Source: Streptomyces pseudogriseolus
GTDB lineage: Bacteria > Actinomycetota > Actinomycetes > Streptomycetales > Streptomycetaceae
Direction: 5' to 3'
Assembly: GCA_002154585.1 (NCBI GenBank)
Contig: MUNG01000020.1
Span: 1 to 64,000 of the forward strand
DNA: 64,000 nucleotides
A program made the position numbers and the translations under genes. Positions 8,772-16,783 of this stretch are shown in pieces; the stretch's first letter is position 1; every line of letters starts with the position of its first letter. Under the pieces are notes generated by a model. That model was not told where the DNA came from. It did not search any database and saw only the letters and a list, made by a program, of their open reading frames with translations.

Positions 8772-10100
8772 ATGCAGGCTGAACCGAGGAAATCACTGGT
8801 GGGGGAGGAGTACGAGGTCGAGATCGGCCCCGTCGCCCACGGCGGCCACTGCATCGCCCGTACGGCGGAGGGGCAGGTCCTCTTCGTCCGTCACGCCCTG
8901 CCCGGCGAGCGCGTCGTCGCCCGCGTCACCGAGGGCGAGGAGGGCGCGCGGTTCCTGCGCGCCGACGCGGTGAGGGTGCTGGAGGCGTCCAAGGACCGCA
9001 TCGACGCGCCCTGCCCGTTCGCCGGTCCCGGCCGCTGCGGCGGCTGCGACTGGCAGCACGCCAAGCCGGGCGCGCAGCGGCGGCTCAAGGGCGAGGTCGT
9101 CGCCGAGCAGCTCCAGCGGCTGGCCGGGCTGACGCCCGAGGAGGCCGGCTGGGACGGCACGGTGATGCCCGCCGAGGGCGACAAGGTGCCCGCGGGCCAG
9201 GTCCCGTCCTGGCGCACGCGGGTGCAGTACGCGGTGACCGCGGACGGCCGCGCGGGGCTGCGCCGGCACCGCTCGCACGAGGTCGAGCCGATCGACCACT
9301 GCATGATCGCCGCGGAGGGCGTCAGCGAGCTGGGCATCGAGAAGCGGGACTGGACCGGCATGGACTCGGTCGAGGCGATCGCCGCGACCGGCTCCCAGGA
9401 CCGCCAGGTGGTCCTCACGCCGAAGCCCGGCGCCCGCCTGCCGCTGGTCGAGCTGGACCGCCCCGTCTCGGTGCTGCGCATCGACGAACGCAACGGGCAG
9501 GTGCACCGGGTGCACGGCCGACCCTTCGTCCGCGAGCGCGCCGACGGCCGCACCCACCGCGTCGGCAACGGCGGCTTCTGGCAGGTCCACCCGAAGGCCG
9601 CCGACACCCTCGTCACCGCGGTCATGCAGGGCCTGCTGCCGCGCAAGGGCGACATGGCGCTCGACCTGTACTGCGGCGTGGGCCTGTTCGCGGGCGCGCT
9701 GGCCGACCGGGTCGGCGAGCAGGGCGCGGTGCTGGGCATCGAGTCCGGCAAGCGCGCGGTGGAGGACGCCCGGCACAACCTGGCGGAGTTCCCGCGCGTG
9801 CGGATCGAGCAGGGCAAGGTCGAGTCGGTGCTGCCCCGCACCGGCATCACCGAGGTCGACCTGGTCGTCCTCGACCCGCCCCGCGCGGGCGCCGGCCGCA
9901 GGACGGTCGAGCACCTGACCTCCCTGCGCGCCCGCCGCATCGCCTACGTCGCCTGCGACCCGGCCGCCCTGGCCCGCGACCTCGCGTACTTCAGGGACGG
10001 CGGGTACAAGGTGCGGACGCTGCGGGTGTTCGACCTGTTCCCGATGACCCACCACGTTGAGTGTGTCGCGATCCTTGAACCGGCCGGGAAGGGTGCCTGA
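8772..10100 (+). CDS. RlmD/TrmA-family RNA (uracil-5-)-methyltransferase
   Basis: 442-aa SAM-dependent enzyme that should methylate C5 of a uracil in rRNA or tRNA. An N-terminal TRAM domain (residues 10-65) is followed by a 4Fe-4S cysteine set (C81, C89, C92, probably C177), the SAM motif DLYCGVGLFAG near 298, DPPRAGAG, and the catalytic Cys near 395 in YVACDP. ATG at 8772 is preferred because the TRAM domain starts soon after; ATG 8751 is possible. 69 bp separate it from the permease stop. Which nucleotide is modified cannot be told from sequence alone. Confidence 0.88.
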   Translation: MQAEPRKSLVGEEYEVEIGPVAHGGHCIARTAEGQVLFVRHALPGERVVARVTEGEEGARFLRADAVRVLEASKDRIDAPCPFAGPGRCGGCDWQHAKPGAQRRLKGEVVAEQLQRLAGLTPEEAGWDGTVMPAEGDKVPAGQVPSWRTRVQYAVTADGRAGLRRHRSHEVEPIDHCMIAAEGVSELGIEKRDWTGMDSVEAIAATGSQDRQVVLTPKPGARLPLVELDRPVSVLRIDERNGQVHRVHGRPFVRERADGRTHRVGNGGFWQVHPKAADTLVTAVMQGLLPRKGDMALDLYCGVGLFAGALADRVGEQGAVLGIESGKRAVEDARHNLAEFPRVRIEQGKVESVLPRTGITEVDLVVLDPPRAGAGRRTVEHLTSLRARRIAYVACDPAALARDLAYFRDGGYKVRTLRVFDLFPMTHHVECVAILEPAGKGA

Positions 10101-10721
10101 CCTGCGGTTTTGGTGGGTTGTCGGCGTGGGCCGATGCGCTCGCCCTGTTTCCCGCAGTACGCGGCGTGGAGCGTGCCGGGGGACCAGGGAGAGGGATTGA
10201 CCTTCGTGAGCGTGTGCGAGAGGGCGGACGCGTTGTCCCTGCGCCGCGGGGCGAACGGGAAAGCTCATGACGCTCGTTCGACGCCGGTCCCCGTCCGGAC
10301 CTCCCGGGTCCCTCTCAGAAGGACCTGCCTGGACGGGGTCTCGTTGTCTGCGCCTGTCGGGCGGTCAAGTCCCGCGAGACCAGCGGTGACCGTGGGGCTC
10401 ATCGTCGGGGTGTTCCTTTTCCCGGGCGGGGAGCGGCCCGGATCTGCTCGCGGCAGCGGGCGTTGCCGACCTGGCCGTGATCTGCCCGTCCGAGATCTCG
10501 TGAACCAGGGCAGAGAGCTTCTCCTCGACGGGTCGTCCACCACCGGGGAACCCGAGACCGGGGGCGAGGAGCCCAACCGCCCGGTGCCGCTCCGCTCAAC
10601 CACCGTCCCCGCTGCTTCGATCGATCGGGCGTCACCGCGGGATCACGGACGGTAGGGTGAGGGACGATCGCAGCGGACACGGTGATCGCGTACGGCATGA
10701 GGGGGAGGGCGACCAGAGGAC
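10101..10721. other. 621-bp region without a recognised gene
   Basis: It separates the methyltransferase from the DUF262 module. Open frames exist on both strands but none resembles a known family, has a good ribosome site or shows a clear domain. Slightly lower GC and irregular codon use suggest it is the flank of an inserted module. The promoter of the DUF262 operon should lie in the last 150 bp. Confidence 0.4.
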
Positions 10722-11987
10722 ATGGTGGCGTTGGAGGAGAGCCAGGGGCGTACACGGGACCAACGGTCGGTGTTCGAGCGGTACCAGGACGCCGCGGCTG
10801 ATGCCGGGGAGCTTGAGTCCCCTTCGTTCACCGTGGAGGTCACCACCGACGGCCGGCCAACCGACATCGAGCGCGAGGAGGCCGAGGATGTAGTGATCGA
10901 GCAGATCACCTCTCCCTTCGACCCCGAGCACATCGACATCGACACCCGGACGACGACCGTCGATCTGCTGTTGTCCCGGCTGCGCAACGAGATGATCGAC
11001 CTCGCCCCGGACTTCCAACGCAAGGCGGGCATCTGGACCGATGGCAAGCAGTCCCGGCTCATCGAGTCTCTGCTGCTGCGCATTCCCATCCCGTCCTTCT
11101 ACGCCGCCGAGAAGAAGGACGGCAGTTGGGCCATCGTTGACGGCATTCAGCGCCTCACGTCCATCGCGCGTTTCGTGGAGCCGGAGGCAGTTGGTGCCGA
11201 CCCGCTGAAACTGACGGGTCTGGAGTACCTGCGCAACTTCGAGGGCACGGGCTTCGCGAACCTGTCCGGGAAACTCCAGATCCGGCTGCGTGAGACCGAG
11301 GTCGTCGTCCACGTCATCCGGCGAGGTACCCCCGAGCCGGTGATGTTCAACGTCTTCGCACGCATCAACACCGGAGGTGAGCCCCTCACCCGGCAGGAGA
11401 TCCGGCACGCGCTCATCTCGGGCCGGGCGCGCACGCTCCTCGCGGAGCTCGCGGAGACCGAGGAGTTCCGGCGGGCCACCGGTTACAGCGTCGTCGGGGA
11501 CCGCATGGCCGACCGGGAGATGGTTCTTCGCTTCCTGGCCTTCCGGATGACCTCCCCGCACGCTTACAAGCCCGGTGACTTCGACGCGTTCCTCGCCGAG
11601 GCGATGCATCAGGTGAACCGTCTCGACGGCGCGGAGGAGAACCGGCTGCGGACCGAGTTCCTCAAGGCAATGCTCGCGGCCGAGGAAGTCTTCGGCCCCC
11701 ACGCCTTCCGGAAGTACCGCCGGAACCAGCAGCGCAAGTCGCCCATCAACAAAGCGCTTTTCGAGGCGGTCGCCGTCAATCTCGCGAGCCTCGGCGACGA
11801 CGAGCGCGAGGTGCTGGGGCAGACCGACGTCCTCGACGCCTTCGCGGAGCTGATGGAGGACGTGGAATTCGAACGTGCCATCTCGGTGGGCACCGGTGAC
11901 GCCAGGAAGGTCCGCAAGCGGTTCGACGCGGTCAAGGAGCTCCTGGAGACGGCGCTCAGCGAAGGACGGAGCAGGGCCGGGCAGTGA
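10722..11987 (+). CDS. DUF262 (ParB/Srx-fold) domain protein
   Basis: 421-aa protein with a DUF262 domain at about 70-300. Visible family motifs are APDFQRKAGIW near 90, LLRIPIPSFY near 120 and the signature DGIQRLTSI at 140-148 (DGQQR-like), with RINTGGEPL further on. In the family this domain is related to ParB/sulfiredoxin folds and can be a nuclease or NTPase, for example in GmrSD type IV restriction. Here no C-terminal DUF1524 HNH domain is visible: the rest is helical and lacks an H-N-H pattern. The stop overlaps the GTG start of the AAA gene (GTGA). It is the first gene of a three-gene operon of defence type. The nucleotide or target specificity is unknown. Confidence 0.85.
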   Translation: MVALEESQGRTRDQRSVFERYQDAAADAGELESPSFTVEVTTDGRPTDIEREEAEDVVIEQITSPFDPEHIDIDTRTTTVDLLLSRLRNEMIDLAPDFQRKAGIWTDGKQSRLIESLLLRIPIPSFYAAEKKDGSWAIVDGIQRLTSIARFVEPEAVGADPLKLTGLEYLRNFEGTGFANLSGKLQIRLRETEVVVHVIRRGTPEPVMFNVFARINTGGEPLTRQEIRHALISGRARTLLAELAETEEFRRATGYSVVGDRMADREMVLRFLAFRMTSPHAYKPGDFDAFLAEAMHQVNRLDGAEENRLRTEFLKAMLAAEEVFGPHAFRKYRRNQQRKSPINKALFEAVAVNLASLGDDEREVLGQTDVLDAFAELMEDVEFERAISVGTGDARKVRKRFDAVKELLETALSEGRSRAGQ

Positions 11988-13132
11988 TCAACCACATCAC
12001 GCTGATCAACTTCAAGGCGTTCCGGCGTCTGGAACTCACCCTGGGCCCGCTCACGCTCCTCACCGGTCTCAATTCCTCGGGCAAGAGCAGTGTCCTGCAG
12101 GCGCTGGGGCTGCTGCGACAGTCATACGAGACGCAGATGCTCGTCCGGACCAGACGTGCCGGGGGCGGGCTGCTGCTCAACGGTGACCTCGTGACCCTGG
12201 GAACCGCGCAGGACGTTCTGCACGAGGACTTCGGGCCGGTGGAAGAACTCCCCTCCGTCCGCGAGCCGCTCGTCGGCTTCGTCATCGAGGAGGACGGCGA
12301 GCAGCGGACCTGGGCCGCCGCGTACGACATCCGCCACCCCGACCGGGACGTCATGCCGCTGGCGGAGGGATCGGTCCGCGCGCACCTCGCTGAGCAGCCG
12401 TTCCAATACCTGCACGCCGACCGCATCACCCCGGCGGTCACCTACCCCCGCTCCCACCAGATCGCCGTCGCGCGGGGCTTCCTCGGCGTACGTGGTGAAC
12501 ATACCGTCAACTACCTGCGTCACCACACAGATCAGGACGTACCCATGGAGGTGCCCGGCGGTCCACTCCGCCATCGCGACGCCACGTCTCCCCAGCTCCT
12601 CGACCAGACGATCGCCTGGATGCAGGAGCTGTGTCCGGGCGTCAACATCGAGACCGACCCCATCGAAGGCACCGACTCGGTCCGCCTCTCCTACGGCTTC
12701 GGCGGCACCGCAGGCATCAACGCCACCCGCCGCAGGCGCCCCACCAACGTCGGCTTCGGTCTCACCTACGCTCTGCCCGTGGTGGTCGCCTGCCTCACCG
12801 CGACGCCCGAGAGCCTGATCCTGCTGGAGAACCCCGAGGCCCATCTTCACCCTAAGGGGCAGAGCAGGATGGCGGCACTGCTGTCCGCGGCCGCGGCCAC
12901 CGGCGCCCAGCTGATCGTCGAGACGCACAGCGACCACGTGCTGAACGGCCTCCGCATCGCGGTGAAACAGGGCGTCCTCCAGCCGCAGGACACAGTCATC
13001 CACTACTTCAGCGGCAATGGGGCGGGCACTGAGGTCGTCACCCCGCGCATCGACAAGGACGGCATGCTCGAGCAGTGGCCCGAGGGCTTCTTCGACGAGT
13101 GGGAGAACTCGCTCGACCAACTGCTGGATTAA
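11984..13132 (+). CDS. SMC/OLD-like AAA ATPase (DUF3696 type)
   Basis: 382-aa single-polypeptide ABC/SMC-like ATPase. It starts with INHITLINFKAFRRLEL, has Walker A GLNSSGKSS at 28-36, a signature-like NVGFGLTYALP, Walker B LILLENPEAHLHP near 277-289 and the H-loop ETHSDHVLNGLR at 313. There is no long coiled coil between the halves. The C-terminal DMLEQWPEGFFDEWE segment is typical of DUF3696 proteins. No TOPRIM domain is visible, unlike OLD nucleases. The GTG start overlaps the DUF262 stop. Such ATPases act as sensors or motors in many phage-defence operons; that role here is inferred from the context. Confidence 0.87.
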   Translation: MINHITLINFKAFRRLELTLGPLTLLTGLNSSGKSSVLQALGLLRQSYETQMLVRTRRAGGGLLLNGDLVTLGTAQDVLHEDFGPVEELPSVREPLVGFVIEEDGEQRTWAAAYDIRHPDRDVMPLAEGSVRAHLAEQPFQYLHADRITPAVTYPRSHQIAVARGFLGVRGEHTVNYLRHHTDQDVPMEVPGGPLRHRDATSPQLLDQTIAWMQELCPGVNIETDPIEGTDSVRLSYGFGGTAGINATRRRRPTNVGFGLTYALPVVVACLTATPESLILLENPEAHLHPKGQSRMAALLSAAAATGAQLIVETHSDHVLNGLRIAVKQGVLQPQDTVIHYFSGNGAGTEVVTPRIDKDGMLEQWPEGFFDEWENSLDQLLD

Positions 13133-13163
13133 CGCGGCGGGATGGCATAAGGGGGAGGAAAGC

Positions 13164-14091
13164 GTGTCACTGCTGTTTCTCAACGAGAAGTCCTGGGGGA
13201 CGGCCTGCGACCCGGCACGGGCCGAGCGGGCCATGGCGGACTTCGTGGCCGTCGTCCGCGCCGCTGCGGTCGCGGGAGGCGCGACCCTCGTGAGCGAGGT
13301 GGACGTCAAGGCGCTGGAGATCGCCGAGGGCTACCCCGTCAACAAGTGGATCGGCGCCAGCCCGCGCAACCGCGCCCTCTGGCAGCGCCTGCGGGCCTTA
13401 ACAAGGCCGCTCTCCCGTGCGGAGCGTCTTCCCCGCGGAGGATGCCGCCGACCATCTGGAGTACCGCCACGACGGAGAGGTCGTCCTCGGTCTGGGCGCC
13501 GCGCACTTCATGGACGGCATCGCCGTCAGCCTTCCGGTGGCCCGTCCCTGGCAGACCGATCAGGTCACGCTGGAGCGCGCCGAACTCGTCGAGGACGATG
13601 AGGGCACGCTGGAGATGCGGCATGACACCGTCGACGTCCGGCATCTGTCTGCCGAGCCGCATCTCGACGGACATCTGGAGTGGATCCGGAAGGCGCGCCG
13701 GGAGAGCGTCACCACCGGCCTGCGGATCTGGGACAGCCGGGCCGACCTTTACCCGCACCTCACCTTCCTGCCGCGCGTCGAGGGCCAGCTCGCCGGCCTG
13801 AATCCGCACTGGGTGGTGCCCGTACGGCGAGCCCTGGAACGGCTCGAGGAAGCCGTTGCCGCGTGGGATCCGACCGCCATGGCCGAGCCCGAGTGGCGGA
13901 GCAAGGTCAGCCCGGAGGGTGAGACCCGCAAGCGCGTATGCCGTTTCACCGACCTGGACGGGGACACACGCACCTTCGACCTGCACGCCCGCTTCACGCC
14001 GGGCGCCGGCCGCATCCACTTCCGCCTGGTCCCGGAAGAACGCGCGATCCGCCTCGCCCACATCGGCGGCAAGATCCGGCCGGAGGTCTGA
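13164..14091 (+). pseudogene. Third gene of the DUF262-AAA module, frameshifted at 13398-13404
   Basis: A GTG start at 13164 with ribosome site GGGGGAGG opens a frame reading SLLFLNEKSW and continuing to LWQRLRAL. It then goes out of frame. The frame that carries on (QGRSPVRSVFPAEDAADH... to RLAHIGGKIRPEV) needs one base fewer in ttaacaa. Removing one A gives an uninterrupted 308-aa protein. The C-terminal 60 residues (FTDLDGDTRTF...GRIHFRLVPEERAIRLAHIGGKI) look somewhat like a RelE/HigB-type fold ending; this is a weak impression. The family was not recognised. It is the operon partner of the DUF262 and AAA genes. The break may be a sequencing error, a mutation or a +1 recoding site. Confidence 0.7.
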
Positions 14092-14787
14092 CAGCGCCCG
14101 TCGGAACACCGGCACGCGCTTCCCCGTCGAGCAGTGCCAAGCTGTCCACCGGGCCCACGAGCGGTGGCCGTGCTCGGCGGTGGCGCCTGGCGGGGCCGAC
14201 CCGGCCTCGGCCCGGAACGATGAAAGCGCAGCGGTGATGTGAAGGACAGGGCCGGTTCCGGTGGCAGCCGGGGCCTCGGACGTACGGGCCGGGGACCGCA
14301 CCGCACCGGCCCCGGTGTTCGTCCACCATCGAAGCGGCTCCCCCGACACACGGAACGACGTCCGCCGGCGGCCTCGGTGGCCGTCGTGAGGCTCGCTCGG
14401 CGCTCCGGCCAGGTCCGAAGACCGGTGGGCAGCGCTGAGAACGTGATCCGGCCTGCCGTCCGGCGTGCCCCGTACTCCCCGGAACGTGCCCTCCGGCTGG
14501 ATCAATATCTGTGCCGGCGGGCTGAGATTTCGACGGAACATGCAGACAGATTTTCTGCCGCAATAAGTGAACTCGGAATCTTCCTCGCACACGGGCCGCT
14601 GTGGCGTGCTACTGTCGATCTCAGTTGCAGTTGTGGTTCCCGAAAACTTCAAGTGCCTCCGGCTCGGCCCCTGTGCCACTGGAAGCGCTTTTGTATATCC
14701 GGTCTTTTTCCGGGCGGGGTGATCATCGCGGCGACACGGTGTCCGCGCAGTGCGGGCCCCGAGGCACTGCCCCGAAGGAGAAAAGAC
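14092..14787. other. 696-bp region: module flank and csp leader
   Basis: The first 400 bp show no recognised gene. From about 14500 the base composition drops (aatatctg, gattttctgcc, gaaaacttcaagtg, cttttgtatatccgg), which is typical of the long, structured 5' leader and promoter of Streptomyces csp genes. Confidence 0.5.
14610..14787 (+). promoter_or_regulatory. Probable promoter and 5' leader of the cold-shock gene
   Basis: AT-richer stretch directly before csp containing gttgcagttgtggttcccgaa and gaagcgcttttgtatatccgg. The gene has a good ribosome site (gaaggag, 14774-14780). Long leaders that refold in the cold are usual for csp genes. The exact transcription start cannot be read from sequence. 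Confidence 0.4.
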
Positions 14788-14991
14788 ATGGCTACTGGTA
14801 CCGTGAAGTGGTTCAATGCGGAAAAGGGTTTCGGCTTCATCGAGCAGGACGGCGGCGGCGCCGACGTGTTCGCCCACTACTCGAACATCGCCGCCCAGGG
14901 CTTCCGTGAGCTGCTCGAGGGCCAGAAGGTGACCTTCGACATCGCGCAGGGTCAGAAGGGCCCGACGGCCGAGAACATCGTTCCCGCCTGA
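14788..14991 (+). CDS. Cold-shock protein, CspA family
   Basis: 67-aa single cold-shock domain: [18 protein letters not shown] with RNP1 (KGFGFI, 13-18) and RNP2 (VFAHY, about 28-32). It binds single-stranded RNA/DNA and acts as an RNA chaperone. Length and ends are exactly those of Streptomyces Csp proteins. A strong terminator follows. In related genomes this gene heads a cluster with a DEAD-box helicase, a CBS protein and a SCO5918-type protein; remains of that cluster follow here. Confidence 0.95.
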   Translation: MATGTVKWFNAEKGFGFIEQDGGGADVFAHYSNIAAQGFRELLEGQKVTFDIAQGQKGPTAENIVPA

Positions 14992-15009
14992 CGCTGACGC
15001 GCACCTCGT

Positions 15010-15047
15010 AGCTGGGACCCGCATCCTTTGGGGTGCGGGTCCCAGCT
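15010..15047 (+). terminator. Terminator after the cold-shock gene
   Basis: Stem agctgggacccgca / tgcgggtcccagct, extendable through a G:U pair, with a short loop (ttt region), 18 bp after the csp stop. Confidence 0.85.
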
Positions 15048-15302
15048 GCTTGCGTATCCCGCAGAGGTCTCCTGTGGACGACGACCAGGAAACCCGCGGA
15101 CTCACCGCATGCGGAGCATTCTTCAGGGGTGCACGCAGCCCGTCATGACTTCATCGCGATGACGCCCGAACACTGCGTCCACTGTGCGTCCCTCATTTCG
15201 ACGCCCACGCCTGCGCCCGCACGGATTTTTCGTCAGCCGGAATTCCCCGTAGCCGTTCCACCGGCCCGTTCCTGCAATTCTCCATGCTGTTCATCGCTGC
15301 GG

Positions 15303-15500
15303 GAATTGCTGTCGGCCCTGCACCGCGTCACCGGCGCCCAGACCCCCTCCGGCATCCCGGTCGTCATCACCGCACCGGCGGCCGAACACCCCGAGAAGCG
15401 CGGCGCGACCTCACGCGGCCGGCGCCGCCCCGCTTCGGCGGCCCGCCGCGCATCCGTGCGGCAGTCGACCGTCAGTACGACGGCACAGCACCTTCGTGAT
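15303..15500 (+). pseudogene. C-terminal relic of a DEAD-box RNA helicase
   Basis: One frame here reads ELLSALHRVTGAQTPSGIPVVI and then a basic tail (TSRGRRRPASAARRASVRQS). From memory this is the end of the cold-shock-linked DEAD-box helicase of Streptomyces (RITGAQAPSGVPVVI...SRGRRRP). None of the helicase motifs (Walker A, DEAD, SAT) is present between csp and this point, so the core has been deleted. The 5' edge of the relic is near 15300. Recognition rests on about 20 residues and on position. Confidence 0.55.
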
Positions 15501-15534
15501 CAGAAAGCCGGCCCATCCCCGCAGGAGGCACCCT

Positions 15535-15944
15535 TTGACGCTGGCCCAGACGCAGTCCCGCCCGAAAATTGCCCACCGCGTGAACGGTACGGCGGCCGAT
15601 GCCATGGACGCGGCCGGCCCGCGGGTCTGGGAGGACATGACCGTGGAGGTGGCGCTGTCCTTGATGGCTGCTGCCCGTACGGATCATCTGATCGTCTGCG
15701 ACGACGACGGCCTCTGCACCGGCCTGGTCACGCGGGCCGGGCTCACTGCCGCTCGTGACGGCTCGGGATACACGGACCGGATCCGGCTGCGTGACACCGT
15801 CGACGTCATCGGGCCCTTCCCTCGCCACTGACCACGAGGGGCCGAGGCCGAGCGTGCGATACGGCGCCGCCGGCTCGGGCCCTGCCTGTGGTCGACGACC
15901 AGGGCAACGTTCTGGGCGTCCTCGTCCTCGCCCTGTCCCGCTGA
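15535..15944 (+). pseudogene. CBS-domain protein with three homopolymer frameshifts
   Basis: TTG start with ribosome site GCAGGAGG; the first 94 codons (NGTAADAMDAAGPRVWEDM...LIVCDDDGLCTGLVTRAGL) are the first CBS motif of a small adenosyl-ligand-binding protein. The frame then stops at 15831. Restoring one C in the run near 15819, removing one G near 15839 and adding one G near 15878 recovers SPLTTRAEAERAIRRRRLG and then ALPVVDDQGNVLGVLVLAL, the second CBS motif, ending at 15944 (136 aa). Protein conservation on both sides of every break means the indels are recent or artefacts. It is part of the csp-helicase-CBS-SCO5918 cluster. Confidence 0.75.
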
Positions 15945-15993
15945 ACCGCTTCACGGCGTTCGGCCCCGTTTCCCCCTCTCCCCGTGAGGCATC

Positions 15994-16305
15994 ATGCGCT
16001 GTGTCATCGCCCGCTTCCCGTTCGACCTGACAAAGAGCGGCGTACTGGAATCGATGAAGGGCATCGAGCCCGAACCGGTCACCGGCGAGTCCGTCATCAT
16101 CGGACGACGCCACTACCCCGCCAAGCAGGTCGGCGAGGTCGTCACCCGCCAGGACCGCCGCGATTTCAGCGCCGGTGAGGTCCTGCGGGCCATGTCCCGG
16201 CTCGGCTTCACCTGTCGCGCCCTTCCCGAGGCCGCACCTGCGTGCGTGGACAGCCCGTTGCAGCGGGCTTCCGCACTGCTCGGCAGCACTCCCCTGTCCG
16301 GCTGA
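15994..16305 (+). CDS. SCO5918-family protein
   Basis: 103-aa cytoplasmic protein: MRCVIARFPFDLTKSGVLES, then a region with HYPAKQVGEVVTRQDRRDFS and a C-terminal LGFTCRALP. This matches the small actinobacterial family named after S. coelicolor SCO5918, which accompanies the cold-shock gene cluster; its role is not known. The last 25 residues (after RALPEAAPACVD) look less conserved and may be an altered end. The start ATG lies 50 bp after the restored CBS stop. Confidence 0.8.
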   Translation: MRCVIARFPFDLTKSGVLESMKGIEPEPVTGESVIIGRRHYPAKQVGEVVTRQDRRDFSAGEVLRAMSRLGFTCRALPEAAPACVDSPLQRASALLGSTPLSG

Positions 16306-16783
16306 CCGACGGGACGGGCGGCAACCGAACGCAGAACCGAGGGCCCTGCCGGCGTGTGCCGGCAGGGCCCTCACTGCGTGCGGTGTCGCTTGGAATCGGC
16401 CGGCGGCACCACCGGCCCGAGTCGGGGGTGTCCGCGGCTCGCCCGGCGCCGCACCACGGGGCAGCGGGTCCGTATGCGCGGCTACTGCGTGCCAAGGACC
16501 GCGGACGGCCGCCTCGAGGGTCACCGGGTGGGTCGTCCGCTCCCGTGTGCGAGTGCTCCGCCGCGGGGCGAAGCGTCGGGAGTGCAAGGGCCGGCGATCC
16601 GCCACCGACCGGGCCTGCGGGAGCCCTGGGAGTCGGCCGGTTCTCGAAAGGGCCGGGTTTTTCAGCCTGCGTCTCCGCCGGCCTGCGTCCGAGGATCGCC
16701 TGTGCTCCCCGAGCTTCGCTCCGAAGCAAGGGATCGCACAGGCAGTGGATCATCCTGTCCCGTCTCCGGGTACCGTCAGGGGT
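16306..16783. other. 478-bp region before the RNase J gene
   Basis: Contains the terminator at 16339-16372 and then about 400 bp without a recognised gene. The last part (gagcttcgctccgaagc, then cgcacaggcagtggatc) may carry the promoter and leader of the RNase J gene. Confidence 0.4.
16339..16372 (+). terminator. Strong terminator after the SCO5918-family gene
   Basis: Perfect 15-bp stem gagggccctgccggc / gccggcagggccctc with a four-base loop (gtgt), 34 bp after the stop codon. Confidence 0.9.

Noticed and set aside
10110..10655. 181-aa open frame before the DUF262 module
   Set aside because: No ribosome site, irregular composition and no recognisable domain; several frames are open here by chance.
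10722..11987. DUF262 protein as a GmrSD type IV restriction enzyme
   Set aside because: The DUF1524 HNH domain that defines GmrD is not visible and the operon partners differ.
14239..14787. Long N-terminal extension of the cold-shock protein
   Set aside because: A 67-aa protein starting at 14788 with a perfect ribosome site is the exact family size; the upstream part is a leader.
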